A stretch of DNA of 60,000 nucleotides from contig NC_079884.1 of NCBI RefSeq assembly GCF_029227915.1, forward strand, positions 15,192,001 to 15,252,000, written 5' to 3'. Numbering within the stretch: the first letter of the stretch is position 1; each line of letters starts with the position of its first letter. The notes below the pieces were generated by a model that saw only the letters and a program-made list of their open reading frames with translations, was not told the DNA's origin and made no database searches. Origin of the DNA: Hydractinia symbiolongicarpus. Its lineage: Eukaryota > Cnidaria > Hydrozoa > Anthoathecata > Hydractiniidae. Below, piece after piece: positions 48,401-59,480 of the stretch. The translations under genes were made by a program, and so were the position numbers.

Positions 48401-51400
48401 CGCGAGTCAGTGAATGAAGGTTCTAAGTGTCGCAGGGAAGTTGTTCATTATTTTCGCTGCATTTTCGAAACAATGCAATGTATTTACTGGTTTTATCATG
48501 TGGGGTTACGAATGCAATTAATACGAATAGACAAAGTTCTGCAGTCCACATTTTCTATTTTTCTCACTGGTACATTGGTAAACAAAAACTATCTGTAAAA
48601 ATTTCTTTGCGTAAAAAAGGAGCCATATAACTTATTATATTTTCCTATATGATTCAACATCTTGGCAACATCTTCAAAGTATTAGAGAATACTCTTTGTA
48701 ACTCTCTGAGATCAAACTTTGTCTGCTCGCTATTTTTTTAAATTGCATTGAAACAACGATTGTTAATACGAAAAGAAATATCAGATCCGTATAGTCATGA
48801 ACAACTTCGCCTGCTATACTTTTTGTTTTATATTTCCATGAACTATCTCGATTTAATGCAAACCAATTCTGAAATAGGCGTAGCATTAGAAAGAGATAAC
48901 GTTGTCCAATACATTGAAAATTGGTTACCAAGTAAATAAATTACTAACAGATCAATCTTCAATGAAACAAACAACCTTATCGTGCACAAATCCACGTATT
49001 AAAAAATGTTGTTTCATTAAAAAGCGCCTGCATATCACACAAACATTACATTTTATCATAAACATCATTTGCTCATATAAAAATCTGAAGACATAATATA
49101 TGTACATATTTGGTCGAACTAGAAAAAACACAATAAATATGAAAAACCTATTTATACACAAAAAGAGCTGTTTAACTTATATTCAACTACCTTCTTTCTC
49201 AGAGTCAGAACTGCTGTCAGAACTCGACCCACTGCTTGATCCAGAACTGGAACTACTTGAGCTACCACTCGTGGTACTACTTTCTGACAGACGCGACGTT
49301 TTCGGTTCTGATCCTGCTGGTAAATCTAAAATAATTTCAAAATGCACACCATTAACTGTGTCAACTCAATTTAGTGTAAATTTAATATCCTGAATAGTTA
49401 CCTTTTTTAGATGACTTTTTGGATTTCTTTGGTGCTACTGCTTGTAGCTTTCCAGAAACATCCTGTAACAATAATATTTTTCTTTTAAACTTTTACACTA
49501 GTAAAAAACAGGAAATTTAAATACAAGGCAATAAGAACCTTTCTTAAAATTCACCATGTCAAACAAAATCCACCATAACTATCAAGCCGTTTTGGAACAA
49601 GGATGTGGATTCAAACTTTATATGTGTTACGGAAACAAAACTGACACTATCTTCAGGGAAGAAACAAATGCAGAAGAAAGAAAGTTGAATTGGTGATTCA
49701 CAAACTTAAGTTCCAATTTTTTTTTTTAAATATGGATGGACATTCGCATTATTCCACATTTTATTTTATTCCTGTGTGCAATTTTCCTGCAAATTCAGTA
49801 CAAAATTTAACTTAGACATTGAAAATTGCATATTAGCAAAACAATATATTTGTGGTTACTATTTTGAAATTCCTAATTCTGTAATTTCAATAAAACGATG
49901 CTTTGGGTACCTGTACTGTCACTGGCAATGCACTATGATAACCTGTCAGGCCTGGAAATTTTTGGAGTCAAGGGAAACCATCCATCGTTATCGTGATTTG
50001 AAGCTGGCAGAAACGATCAAAACATTTTTTCGTTTCCGCAAGGTCTACTTCGCGGAAACGAAAAAATGTTATGTTAACAACGGTAATGATTAGCTTTAAA
50101 CCAATAAATAAGTGGAGAACCATTTTATAATGGCTATAGTTAGTGAATAGACCTACTCCATAGCAGTAAAATTTTATAACATATAATTATTATAATTTGA
50201 AATATTGCCCAAGGGAAACGATTTATCGTTACCGTCTTAATTGATTTGCGGAAACGTCGCGGAAACGAAACGATGGTTTCCGCCAAACTTCTAGGCCTGC
50301 CTGTCAGACCATCTATGGTATTTTTAATGACAACCATACCTGCAGTCTTTTCTCAAGTTCTTCTTTCTTTTTTGCCTGCATCGCCTCCCTATCTTCAGCT
50401 GACTTAGGCTTCTTGATTGGTGTTTTCTTTTTCTTAACACAGGAATTCACATACTTTTCTAATTCACGAAGAGTGGCTGGTTTTAATGTCTCGAAATCAA
50501 TCTCGATTTCGTCAGGGTTGTTGCCTTTCAAACTCGGCTCTTTTGTCTGTATAATATGAACAACTTTACCAAGCTTATCCCCTAAAAAAAGATCATCAGC
50601 ATAATTTCGAAAAAAAAAATTATATACTTTAAAATAAATTTGTAATATTCTATATTTGTTTCATTGAAACTAAGTATAATTTAAGTATAAAATATACACA
50701 TTTCAATAAATACATTAAAAATACTCTAAGCATAAGTTAAGTATAATTAATATTATAAAGAAAGTATTTATACCTGGCAGTTTGTTTATATCCAAGCTAA
50801 GTTGTCTCTTTTCATCATATGTCATGGCTTTCACATTATCATCATCATCACTATCATCAGGAAGTTCTCCCTTTTTGGCAGCAATTCTAAAAACAACAGC
50901 AGAAAGTTAAGAACAAATGAAATAAAATTACAAAATTAACGTGATGAGGCCCAAGCATGGCAAGAGAATATTAAGATGTTAATGTTTCTGTCATAACAAT
51001 CAGTTAGGAATATTATAGTATGGTTGATAATTCAAAACAAGCTTTATAGGAACCCAAGTGAAAAATAAAATTGTGCTATCATGTAATCATTGTCAATTTT
51101 CTGTCATTGATTTAAAATATATATTAAATATATGTAACTTTTCTAAAAAACAATTATCAGGTGTCTGTGACAGGAAGCTTTTTTCATTTTATTCTATTTC
51201 AGTAATCACAATATGACAAAAAGAATCATCGTATTTTCCTGTTGATTAAAAACCTGGAAATACATAAAAATATTATCAACATTCAAATTACAATTGTTTA
51301 AAACATTTATACTGGTTGTACTGTTTTTTAAAAATTTTTAGCAAACTTCACTAATGTTTTGGCTCTATTCTGACTTTTGAATTAAAAATATCTTCTGATT

Positions 51401-54400
51401 GTATTATACCTTTTTTCTTTAAGCATATGCTGAGCATTGCTTAGCCTCTGCAAATCAAACAGACATCAAGTCTGTTTGATTTTAATATTTTAATTAGACA
51501 GCCTTTTATCTTATACATAAAAAGACCCAAACACCACATTGTGTGACCTTAGTCTTGTGCGATTATACCTTCAGTTTCGCTCCTGTTCTTTTAAAGCCTA
51601 AAACAAGACCACTTCTGTTTTTAATTTGTCTCTCCATTCAGCCTAACCTAAGCCGATTGTGTGTTTCAGGTAAGCATATATAAGTCTGATACAGTTTAAA
51701 GAGCTAAGAAATAGAAAATGAAACAGATATGGTAACCTTTTTAATAATAGAAAAAGAACTTGGCTAGTAGTATTCCCATATCACATACCATTTTTTATAT
51801 TAAAATTTATCTTAAATTTGTAAAGAGCAAGTTATTTGTGTATAGCAAGGGTATGTATTTTATCACACGCTCAATTTTAAGTGCTAACACCCACCACTAC
51901 TCTTAGCTCACAACCAAATAAAGTTTTAGGCCCTTCACAATAGTTCAGCATCATTCTATTTCTACTATTGGATCCCTTTAAGAAGTCGCTGTCAAGTACT
52001 AAACCCAACGTACAGTCTTGTCTTTTTAAACTGTAACAAGACAACAAGACAAGAAAAACAATAACGGTTTAAATTTGATTTATTAGGTAACAGATTTCCC
52101 AGTTGAAAGGAAAACATTTATTTATGTCTGAAACGTACTTGCTTTTCTTTGATCGCTCTGAAGCTGACTTCTTTTTTAAACTCTGTGTAGACATAGTGGA
52201 CTTCAAATCAGCTTTTTTCTTGTCTGCCTTTGGTAAAACTTTAATGGGAGAATCTTGAGATGTTTCTACAATTCCTTTTTTCTTCTCTGTTTTCTCTTTT
52301 TTTTTACTTTTTTCTCTCTCAACAGTTTTTAAGAGATTAATACTCTTCTCCTTTTTACTGACAGTTGATTTCTCTTTACTTATTTTTTTATCTTTTCTAT
52401 CCTTTTTTTTCTTCTTAACACCACGCTCAGCTTTTCTATCTTTTTCCACTTTAGTTAATTCAGAAAGTTGTTCATGTACAGATATAAGTTGTGCTTCTAA
52501 CTGTGCTAATTTACGTTTACGTTCAGCCTCGCTGTCTTCAGATTCTTCACTTGAGTCATCCTCGTCTGATTCTTCTTCAGAATCAGACTTCATAACTTGC
52601 CTCGCTGATCTGGATTTAGTATTTATAGTAGTAGTTGTAGAAGTTGCAGTTGGAGTTGAAGGCTCCTGCATTTCAGGTTCATCTGGCATTTTTGCAAATT
52701 TAACCTCAAATAAGTCCTGTAATTTTCTGGCCATTTTGACAACATCATGGTCAGGTGGATTGTATTTATAACAGTTTGTAAATATTAGTCTTACATCAGT
52801 TGCAAAAGCTGTGGGATTGGCATATTCACGTGCTTCCATTTTATTCTAAGAAATTGAAAACAAAAAAATATAAAAAAAATGTATGCAATTTAAAAAAAGA
52901 ATGATCATTTTCCAGGACTTAAAAATATATACAAATACAGTTTCAAATACAGTAAATCTTTCTTAGGACATACTTTAACAGTAGATAAATCCATTGGGCG
53001 TTTTATAATGTCAAAGTAATCATGTAGACCAAGATTTTCTGCAGGTACTGGTTTATAAAACGGCCATGCATATCCTTCATGTTTTTTGGAAAACATCTCT
53101 TTGATAAGTGTGTTACAATATTTGAGTTGCTCAGTCAACTTGGTTTTTTTCTTCCCTGGTGTAGGCTAAAGAAAATATAAATAGAAGCTAAAAAATTATC
53201 TTTTTGATTTTTAGGCATCGCAAATGTTGATAACATATATAAAGAGCACAAAAACAGTTAAAACTAGTGATAAACAATTACAACACAATACAGATGCCTT
53301 CATCATACTATAGCTATATAGTTCTTATTTAATATACAGTAGATATATACACACATCTTATTGACATTTTTATATTTCAAGCTACCTTGTTTATGTACAA
53401 ACAACCAAACTTGCACATGCTCCCTTTTTTATTCTTAATTCGGACACATGCTTATGTTCAAGTGAGTCATGTTTAGGCCTCAGGAATAATCTGATGATCA
53501 TATTGTATTTTAAGCCTGGATGGTGTGTAGGAGTTTAAGAGATCTAAGAAGTTATAGGAAAGATTAAGGAAGAGGTACCATTATTTTTTACCTTTTTTAT
53601 CATATTAGGATGTTTTCTAATGGACACTAAGAGGAACAAGGAGTCACACCTCTAAGAAACAGTTATAAACATATTTGAAAGGGACAGTAAATAGATACAG
53701 AGACTTGGTTATAAACCAAACAGAGGTAAAATTATTTTATAAAGTAAAGAATGATTATTTGATAAAGTGTTTTAAAGAGACACACCAAGTTTAATAAATT
53801 AAAATGTTGCTTCCACTAATAAAGTAAAAATAGGACAAAATCATACCGCAATCTCCTGTTCCCCGGGCAGTTCTCTAATAGGCTTTTTTATGGTTCTACT
53901 TGAAGATTCTCGTCGTAATGGTATTTTCGCTGGTACACCCGGAGTGACATCCATTGTTGACAATATTGCTGTCCCAGGAGTTGTAGTGTCAGCCTTCTTA
54001 CGCTTAACACCTGATTTCACCTAAACATTGACGGTTAATTCACTCATTAAACAATGTCATCATGGGCAAAAACAACAATATTAACTATTCACAACGAAAT
54101 GATACACCATTCAGCAAAATAAATCTCCAGGAAAAAAATATATCACTTTCTTACAAAAATTGTAAAAATAAGAAAAAATTAATTTCTTGAGGTATATATT
54201 GATTACAGTGCACTACATTCATAAATTTGTTTTACTATACTAATCTCTTAAACATTGTTGTTACACAAAAATAAATATTTGCAGAAAAAAAAAAAATTAC
54301 AAAAATTAATCTTATGAAGGTAATCCATCAAAATGTTTGATAAATATTTTTAATCAGACAATTTACAACGATTGCCCAAAATTAGGCAGTAAATGTATTC

Positions 54401-57400
54401 AAAAATGTCCAAATTACCATTCTAGTAGGTAACTTTGGAAGAATATCAGGTGTTGAAGGAACAGTAGAGGTGACATTTGAATGTGGGCTGGTAACAATTG
54501 ATGGTTGTTCTAATGCAACAGGTGATGCTACTGGAACTATTGAAGTCTGTGAAGGAGAAGTTAGAGAAGGTTGTGTAGTATCTAAATTGATGATTTCAAA
54601 AATATATTATTATACTTGACACATAATAACTTCCATAACAAAAACTAGCACACAAAAAAGATACACACCTGCTGGTAGAGATCTAGGTTTTGTAGGCTCA
54701 ATTTTCTTTCCTCGTTTACTAGGTGGCTCACCAGTAGAACTAACTGCTGCCTTTTTTAGAACACCCTTCCCTTTTCCAACAATCTCATACTCTTCTGGAG
54801 GCATCATTGCTAGTTTTTCATTGAAAAACTTTTCCAATGACTCTGCCATGACGACAACATCCTACAGAGAGCATATTGCTTTTCAGTGACATGTAAATAT
54901 AAAAAAATTGAGTGAACCATAAAATAATATAAAAATGGTTTAGTAGCCTAGACATTTCTGACAATTTAACAATTAGGAATTCTTTTAGTTTAATCACTCC
55001 TCTTCGCACCACTGGAAGTGGAGGCACTGTGTCCGTTACATAATGGTAGACCTTGCTGTGATCAAAGATGCACTGTTAAATGTATATTACAAATACCATT
55101 CTCTTATTTTTTTTTAAGAACTAACAATTTTTTTTCCAACGTATATTCTCAATATTTGGAGAATTTTGTGTAATCATAAGAGTGAAAAATCTTTGTCTAC
55201 ATTGGGCGTCTTCAAATAATAATTTGGTGAAAATCTGTTCAAAAAATAAACGTTTCAATACACACTCAAAAAAGAAAGCGAAATAATATATCTAGAGCAT
55301 AGTAAATTTGCCTCCTATGGCAATGCAAAGCATTTTCAAATGGCTTAAAGGTAAAAAACATTAAACGGCTAAAACCGACTAAATGCTGTTTATCCTGTGA
55401 TAAATATTAATATTTATCTGTGGATTTTAACTTTAATTTTGTATTGCATATTTTTTTATATTTTTATTTTTATTATTGCATTTCACTTTAGTAAATAAGA
55501 AAATCGTTGACACTAACTTTCCTGTTTGTTTTAAGATTAGGGGTAAGCAAAACATAAAAACTAGCATTTTATGAACATACTCTTAAAATATACGTACACT
55601 GAACAAAGAACTCTTGCAACATTTGTAAGCAACGAGCAAAAAATGTTAATGTAACAATAGCTGCTATGCTTTCTGTGTCACCTGTGCTTTTCAATTTTCA
55701 CTTTTAAAAACTTTTTATGTTTGTCGAAAAAGAAAAAAGTATATAAAAAAAGAGTTTATGTGAGGTGTTAATATAATGTACAACAGGAAAAGTCATAAAG
55801 TCTAAGTACATGTGCAACAAAAGTTATGTCATGTAATAGATGTCATAAGCACTTATACACTCTTCTTACTTGTTTGATCAACAAGAGTGGACAGTATGTG
55901 TAAAAGAAATGTTAAAACAGCAAAAATAATAGTGAAAATATTCAAATAATGTTTTTTCGTAAACGAACAGAACATTTTGTTCCTTAAAGTGTTCATAAGC
56001 GATTAACAGAACCAAAATATAGTTTTCATGAATATATATAACTTAAATTGTGTGGGCACTTCTTTCTTTATTGAAAAATCGGCTTCAGGTGTGTTGCACA
56101 AAATTTAATATGCGAAGAAATGAACACATGACATAATGTAGTGACTTTTCATCCATTTAGTTTTAATTATTTTATGTAAGTTGGTTCTTTAACTTGATTT
56201 CTTTAATCGTTGTGGTCTGTTGTTTATATATATTGGCTATTATGTAGTATACATATGTGTATACAAGTGAATATCCAATTTGCTTTAAGTAACCCTTTTA
56301 TGCCTGTCAGCAAACAAACTCATACACACATACAGAACTTTTTAAACATTCACTTTATAAGGTAGTTCCAATCCTTATGTAGCATAAAATTATAAAGCAG
56401 GCATACTTCTCCAGGTTTGTTGTATCTGTAGCAATTGGTAAATATAAGACGAAAGTCCTTGATGCAGTCAGCTGCACACATATAATCCTGGTGCTCCAGC
56501 TTTTTCTTTATTGTTCCCAAATCCATAGGTGATGTAATGATTTCATAATAATCCTGAACAAAAAATTGGAGACATGTGAAATGGCTATCTAGCTGGCTAT
56601 TATTAAAAAAATATCTAGATAGTTTCATATCTGACCTAGTAATAGGAAACTACTACTACCGCCTAGCTTTAATACGTGCTTTGTGTATAGCTAGCTAGCT
56701 AGCTGGCTAGGTAGCTATAACATCTATAATAGCTGGCTGGCTCCCTCCAGTATAGCTGGGGGTCACACTCTACACAAATTACTTGCCCAAAAGTGCTAGT
56801 AACAAGAAGTTAATAATATAGAAGTTTTAATTACTGGAATTCTGAGTTTAACAGCATCGACGGGCTTAGCAAAGGGCCAACCATACTGATGTTTCAGAAT
56901 CTGTCTCAGGACTGTTTTGAGCAAAAATTGCAATTGATTTGTGTTGCGTCCTTTCTTCTCCCGTTTGGGCGGCATCTTCGGTTTCTGAATCTTTAAAAGT
57001 CATTGAAATATTATAATAAGGTGTGCATATTGTAAAAATTTCTTTAAAAATATCAAAATGTGTTTAGTAAAAGAGAAAGTGTCATGGCGCGTTAGCTAAA
57101 TGAAAATGGCCTTTGTATATTTAGCAGACCAGGTTGAGCCATCTGACTAGTGCAGTAGGGTAATTTCAGGACTGAGTAAAAAATGCTATATAAAGCGGGT
57201 CAGTAATTTCTTTTCAAAATACTCATTAAATATATTCGGGTCTGTAACCTTTCTGCAACCATTTAAAGAAAGCATACCAAGGGAGTGGTGGGCTTCCCTT
57301 CGCTCTCGGTTTTTATTTCAGCGACGAATGACGGTAACCCAACAGGATTTCCAGCTATTACTTGAGGAGGCTTATTTTCTGAAGTATCGTTGCCTGCTAG

Positions 57401-57445
57401 TGCATTTGATGGTTCTGATATTGTCGCAATGGGTTTAATGTTCAT
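45422..57445 (-). CDS. BRD4: BET protein, BRD4/fs(1)h long-form type (18 coding exons)
   Basis: Exons in transcript order: 57278-57445, 56835-56990, 56407-56553, 54669-54861, 54418-54581, 53847-54020, 52974-53165, 52139-52845, 50774-50886, 50340-50581, 49402-49462, 49191-49325, 48322-48359, 48082-48139, 47494-47997, 47231-47421, 46914-47120 and 45422-45487. All join in frame to give 1171 residues. Bromodomain 1 (about 60-185) has [11 protein letters not shown] and [10 protein letters not shown], with the acetyl-lysine-binding Asn at 153. Bromodomain 2 (about 345-455) has [11 protein letters not shown] and [11 protein letters not shown], with Asn 427. A Lys/Glu-rich block follows, then the ET domain (about 655-720: [28 protein letters not shown]) and a Ser/acid tract. 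[14 protein letters not shown], a long charged helix and [18 protein letters not shown] end the protein. This last motif matches the P-TEFb-interacting end of long BRD4. BET proteins bind acetylated histones and promote transcription elongation. A splice acceptor ends one base before the ATG. Confidence 0.94.
45846..46625. mobile_element. TTAA-flanked element in the last BET intron
   Basis: The ends are GGGCAGAAATTTTCGCG and CGCGAAAAATTTTGCCC, inverted with one mismatch. Both are flanked by TTAA (45842-45845 and 46626-46629) within a shared CTTTAA / TTAAAG context. The interior has more CGCGAAA / TTTCGCG words and two mirror-image ORFs that are by-products of this palindromy. It contains a second, smaller element at 45986-46186. 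Confidence 0.75.
45986..46186. mobile_element. Nested 201-bp TTAA-flanked MITE
   Basis: This unit begins AGGGGCTACGGAAC and ends GTTCGTAGCCCCT. The flanks are TTAA on both sides (45982-45985 and 46187-46190). It lies wholly inside the element at 45846-46625, so it inserted later. Its termini differ from those of the host element apart from the G-rich start. Confidence 0.75.
49947..50299. mobile_element. Foldback MITE in a BET intron
   Basis: The ends are CAGGCCTGGAAATTT and an inverted copy closing ...AACTTCTAGGCCTG. The candidate duplication is CCTGT (49942-49946 and 50300-50304). The CAGG start recalls hAT elements, but their duplications are usually eight bases, so the family is unclear. 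An internal perfect hairpin has 19-bp arms, AACATTTTTTCGTTTCCGC at 50021-50039 and its complement at 50052-50070. GGAAACG words recur throughout. Confidence 0.65.
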
Positions 57446-58020
57446 GCTATAAGATAAAACAAATTGTTCGTGGTTGTAAATAAAAAATGGCGCTGGTGGG
57501 GATTAAATGAACCAACATAATTAAACAAGAGTATATTCGTAATGAATATACTTTAAATATCCTTTTTGGATTGTCATTAATTGACTGTTTAGACTGGGTG
57601 ATGAAACTTCATTTTTATTGCAAATTAAGCTTGTAAAAAAATATTGTTTTAAATGGCAATACTCTTACAAATTAGTTCAGTAATTTTATGCTTGTAAAAT
57701 TTTAAAGCACAAAAATAAGACGTTATACCACTCTTGTATGCTTTTAGCGTCATTTTGAAGTGACTTCTCAGCTGACAGGGTATCCACTTCCATGGATTGC
57801 TGAGGATATAACTGAACCATTTATCTTTTCTTCGGCGTCCTCCATTCATGAAGGGCAACGAAGAAAGCTCTTTCTTTATCAACTTTCTGCCAATATCCCC
57901 CGCAAAGAATAATCGTGACGAATCATCACGTGATGACAACAAAGCAAGTTGCGAAAAAACATGGCGGCGCTTCTGCGTAAAAATGGCGCTCAATAATATA
58001 AATCTTGTTTCTCTTAGCAG
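57446..58020. other. Upstream flank of the BET gene
   Basis: This would hold the promoter and any 5' untranslated exon of the BET gene. The part at about 57840-58000 is less AT-rich and includes two ATGGCG words on the plus strand. No gene is recognised. Confidence 0.4.
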
Positions 58021-58636
58021 GGATAATTAAACAGTTAGCTGCCAGGTTAAATAGATATGGGCAAAACCAGCGAATCAGGGCTGTTGAAAAATATCCCCAC
58101 ATGCTCTGCTATGTGCCAGATCAATTCAAGACCCAGGACATGTGCAATAAGGTTGCTGCAAAGAAGCCCTGGATGCTCGAATATGTCCCGGATCGGTTTA
58201 AGGCTTAGGACATGTGCTACAAGGCCATTGAGGAGATGCCACATGTGTTCAAATATGTACCGGACCGGCTCAAGACGCAGGACATGTGTAACAAGGCTGT
58301 TGAGGAGAATTTCTACCTATTCAGGTATGTACCGACCGGCTCAAGACCCGAGACATGTGTAACAGGGTTGTTGGGGAGGATTTCGAGATGTTCGAGTATG
58401 TGCCAGATCAATTAAAGACACAAGACATGTGCAATAAGATTGTTCCAAAAGATCCCTGGATGCTCAGGTATGTGCCGGACTGGTTTATCACCCCGGATAT
58501 ATGGGATATGGTTGTTGAGAATGAGGAGCTCGAACTACTCGAGGCTTGCTATTACGGGAAGATGGGAAAGGCCGGGATTAAGGAGGATCTTTTTCCAATA
58601 ACCTGGCATCCGGATAGGGTCGTAGATTCGTGGTAA
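58021..58636 (+). pseudogene. 24-residue tandem-repeat protein, broken
   Basis: About six units of 72 bp are present. Each follows the pattern C-N-K-A/V-V-x-x-x-P-x-x-x-x-Y-V-P-D-x-x-K-T-x-D-M. The Cys codons fall at 58143, 58215, 58287, 58358 and 58430. The last unit leads into YVPDWFITPDIWDMVV and a C-terminal block ending WHPDRVVDSW. One unit has TAG where its neighbours have CAG (58206-58208). The step from 58287 to 58358 is 71 instead of 72, a one-base loss that shifts the frame. Such repeats might be annotated as DUF4116-like, which I cannot confirm. The function is unknown. The GC content is visibly higher than in the flanking gene. Confidence 0.65.
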
Positions 58637-58753
58637 GCGGTAAAATGTTGTGCTGGTGCTGCTATCATGAATATATAACATATAACAGGGGTGGTTGTGC
58701 ATGTACAATGACATGCAATTCTCTGCAGTCATTCAAAATATACAATAAACAGA

Positions 58754-59068
58754 ATGCTGAAATTTGAAAATGAGCTTGTTAAACCTAATATATTCTACAA
58801 TTTTGCTGCTACCTTCACAAACATCAAAGATATCAATATGGAATACTTGACAGTCTCAGAAGCCATGCCCGCTAACGGAGCTAAGGACAAACGATATGTG
58901 ATAGGGTACCATACACAAGACTTTGTGGTGGCCTTGAGGGTAAAGACACCGAAAATCTGGTCCCCGAATGGGGTGACCAAGTATAACGCCAATGCGTCAC
59001 CGGCAATGAGTCTCGATTTTGAAGAGTATCCAGATTGGATTGCTAAATATCGTCAAATATGGTCATAG
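58754..59068 (+). CDS. Unrecognised 104-residue protein
   Basis: This ORF opens MLKFENELVKPNIFYNF and contains TVSEAMPANGAKDKRYVIGY, then ALRVKTPKIWSPNGVTK, ending YRQIWS. It has a balanced composition, no membrane segment and no motif I can assign. It follows the repeat protein on the same strand after 117 bp and shares its higher GC content, so the two probably belong to one inserted module. It could be an intact small gene or the remaining exon of a larger one. Confidence 0.5.
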   Translation: MLKFENELVKPNIFYNFAATFTNIKDINMEYLTVSEAMPANGAKDKRYVIGYHTQDFVVALRVKTPKIWSPNGVTKYNANASPAMSLDFEEYPDWIAKYRQIWS

Positions 59069-59448
59069 GTTGAGGAGTTGATATACGAGCAATTAACGAC
59101 AGAGCTTGTAAAAAAGGACCGTTTATATAAATTCCAAACTTCAATATTACATGGACGTAATTACCACCAAATTCTATGGTATGCCTGTACCATACGATGA
59201 GCCCTGCCGGGCCAGCGCTATTCTAGCCTTTTCATTGGTCTCAAGTACACATCACAGAATGTCGGTATAAAGATTTTAAAAAGGAATGGTTGCTGAGTGA
59301 GGATTAAGAAACCATATTATTTTATAGATCTCATTAGACCTATAAAATGTAATACGAATTAAGGCCTATATGCAGGTGGGGACTCTACATAGTGCTTGCA
59401 TGTTGCACAGATTGAAGCTTTTTTAAAATAAAAATTTTTAAAAAAAAA
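59069..59448. other. Spacer inside the right-end module
   Basis: No coding signal is seen. The last part becomes A-rich just before the hairpin that separates the two convergent ORFs. Confidence 0.4.
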
Positions 59449-59480
59449 AGAGAGGGAGGTTTTTTAAAACCTCCCTCTCT
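59449..59480. terminator. 15-bp hairpin between convergent ORFs
   Basis: The arm AGAGAGGGAGGTTTT (59449-59463) pairs exactly with 59466-59480 around a two-base centre. It is preceded by a long A run. The stop codon of the minus-strand ORF falls in the centre of the hairpin. Such symmetrical hairpins between convergent genes can end transcription or mark mRNA 3' ends in some large DNA viruses and mobile elements; that role here is inferred. Confidence 0.55.

Noticed and set aside
57649-57993. 114-codon minus-strand ORF upstream of the BET gene
   Set aside because: It has no domain or family resemblance and would overlap the expected promoter and untranslated region.
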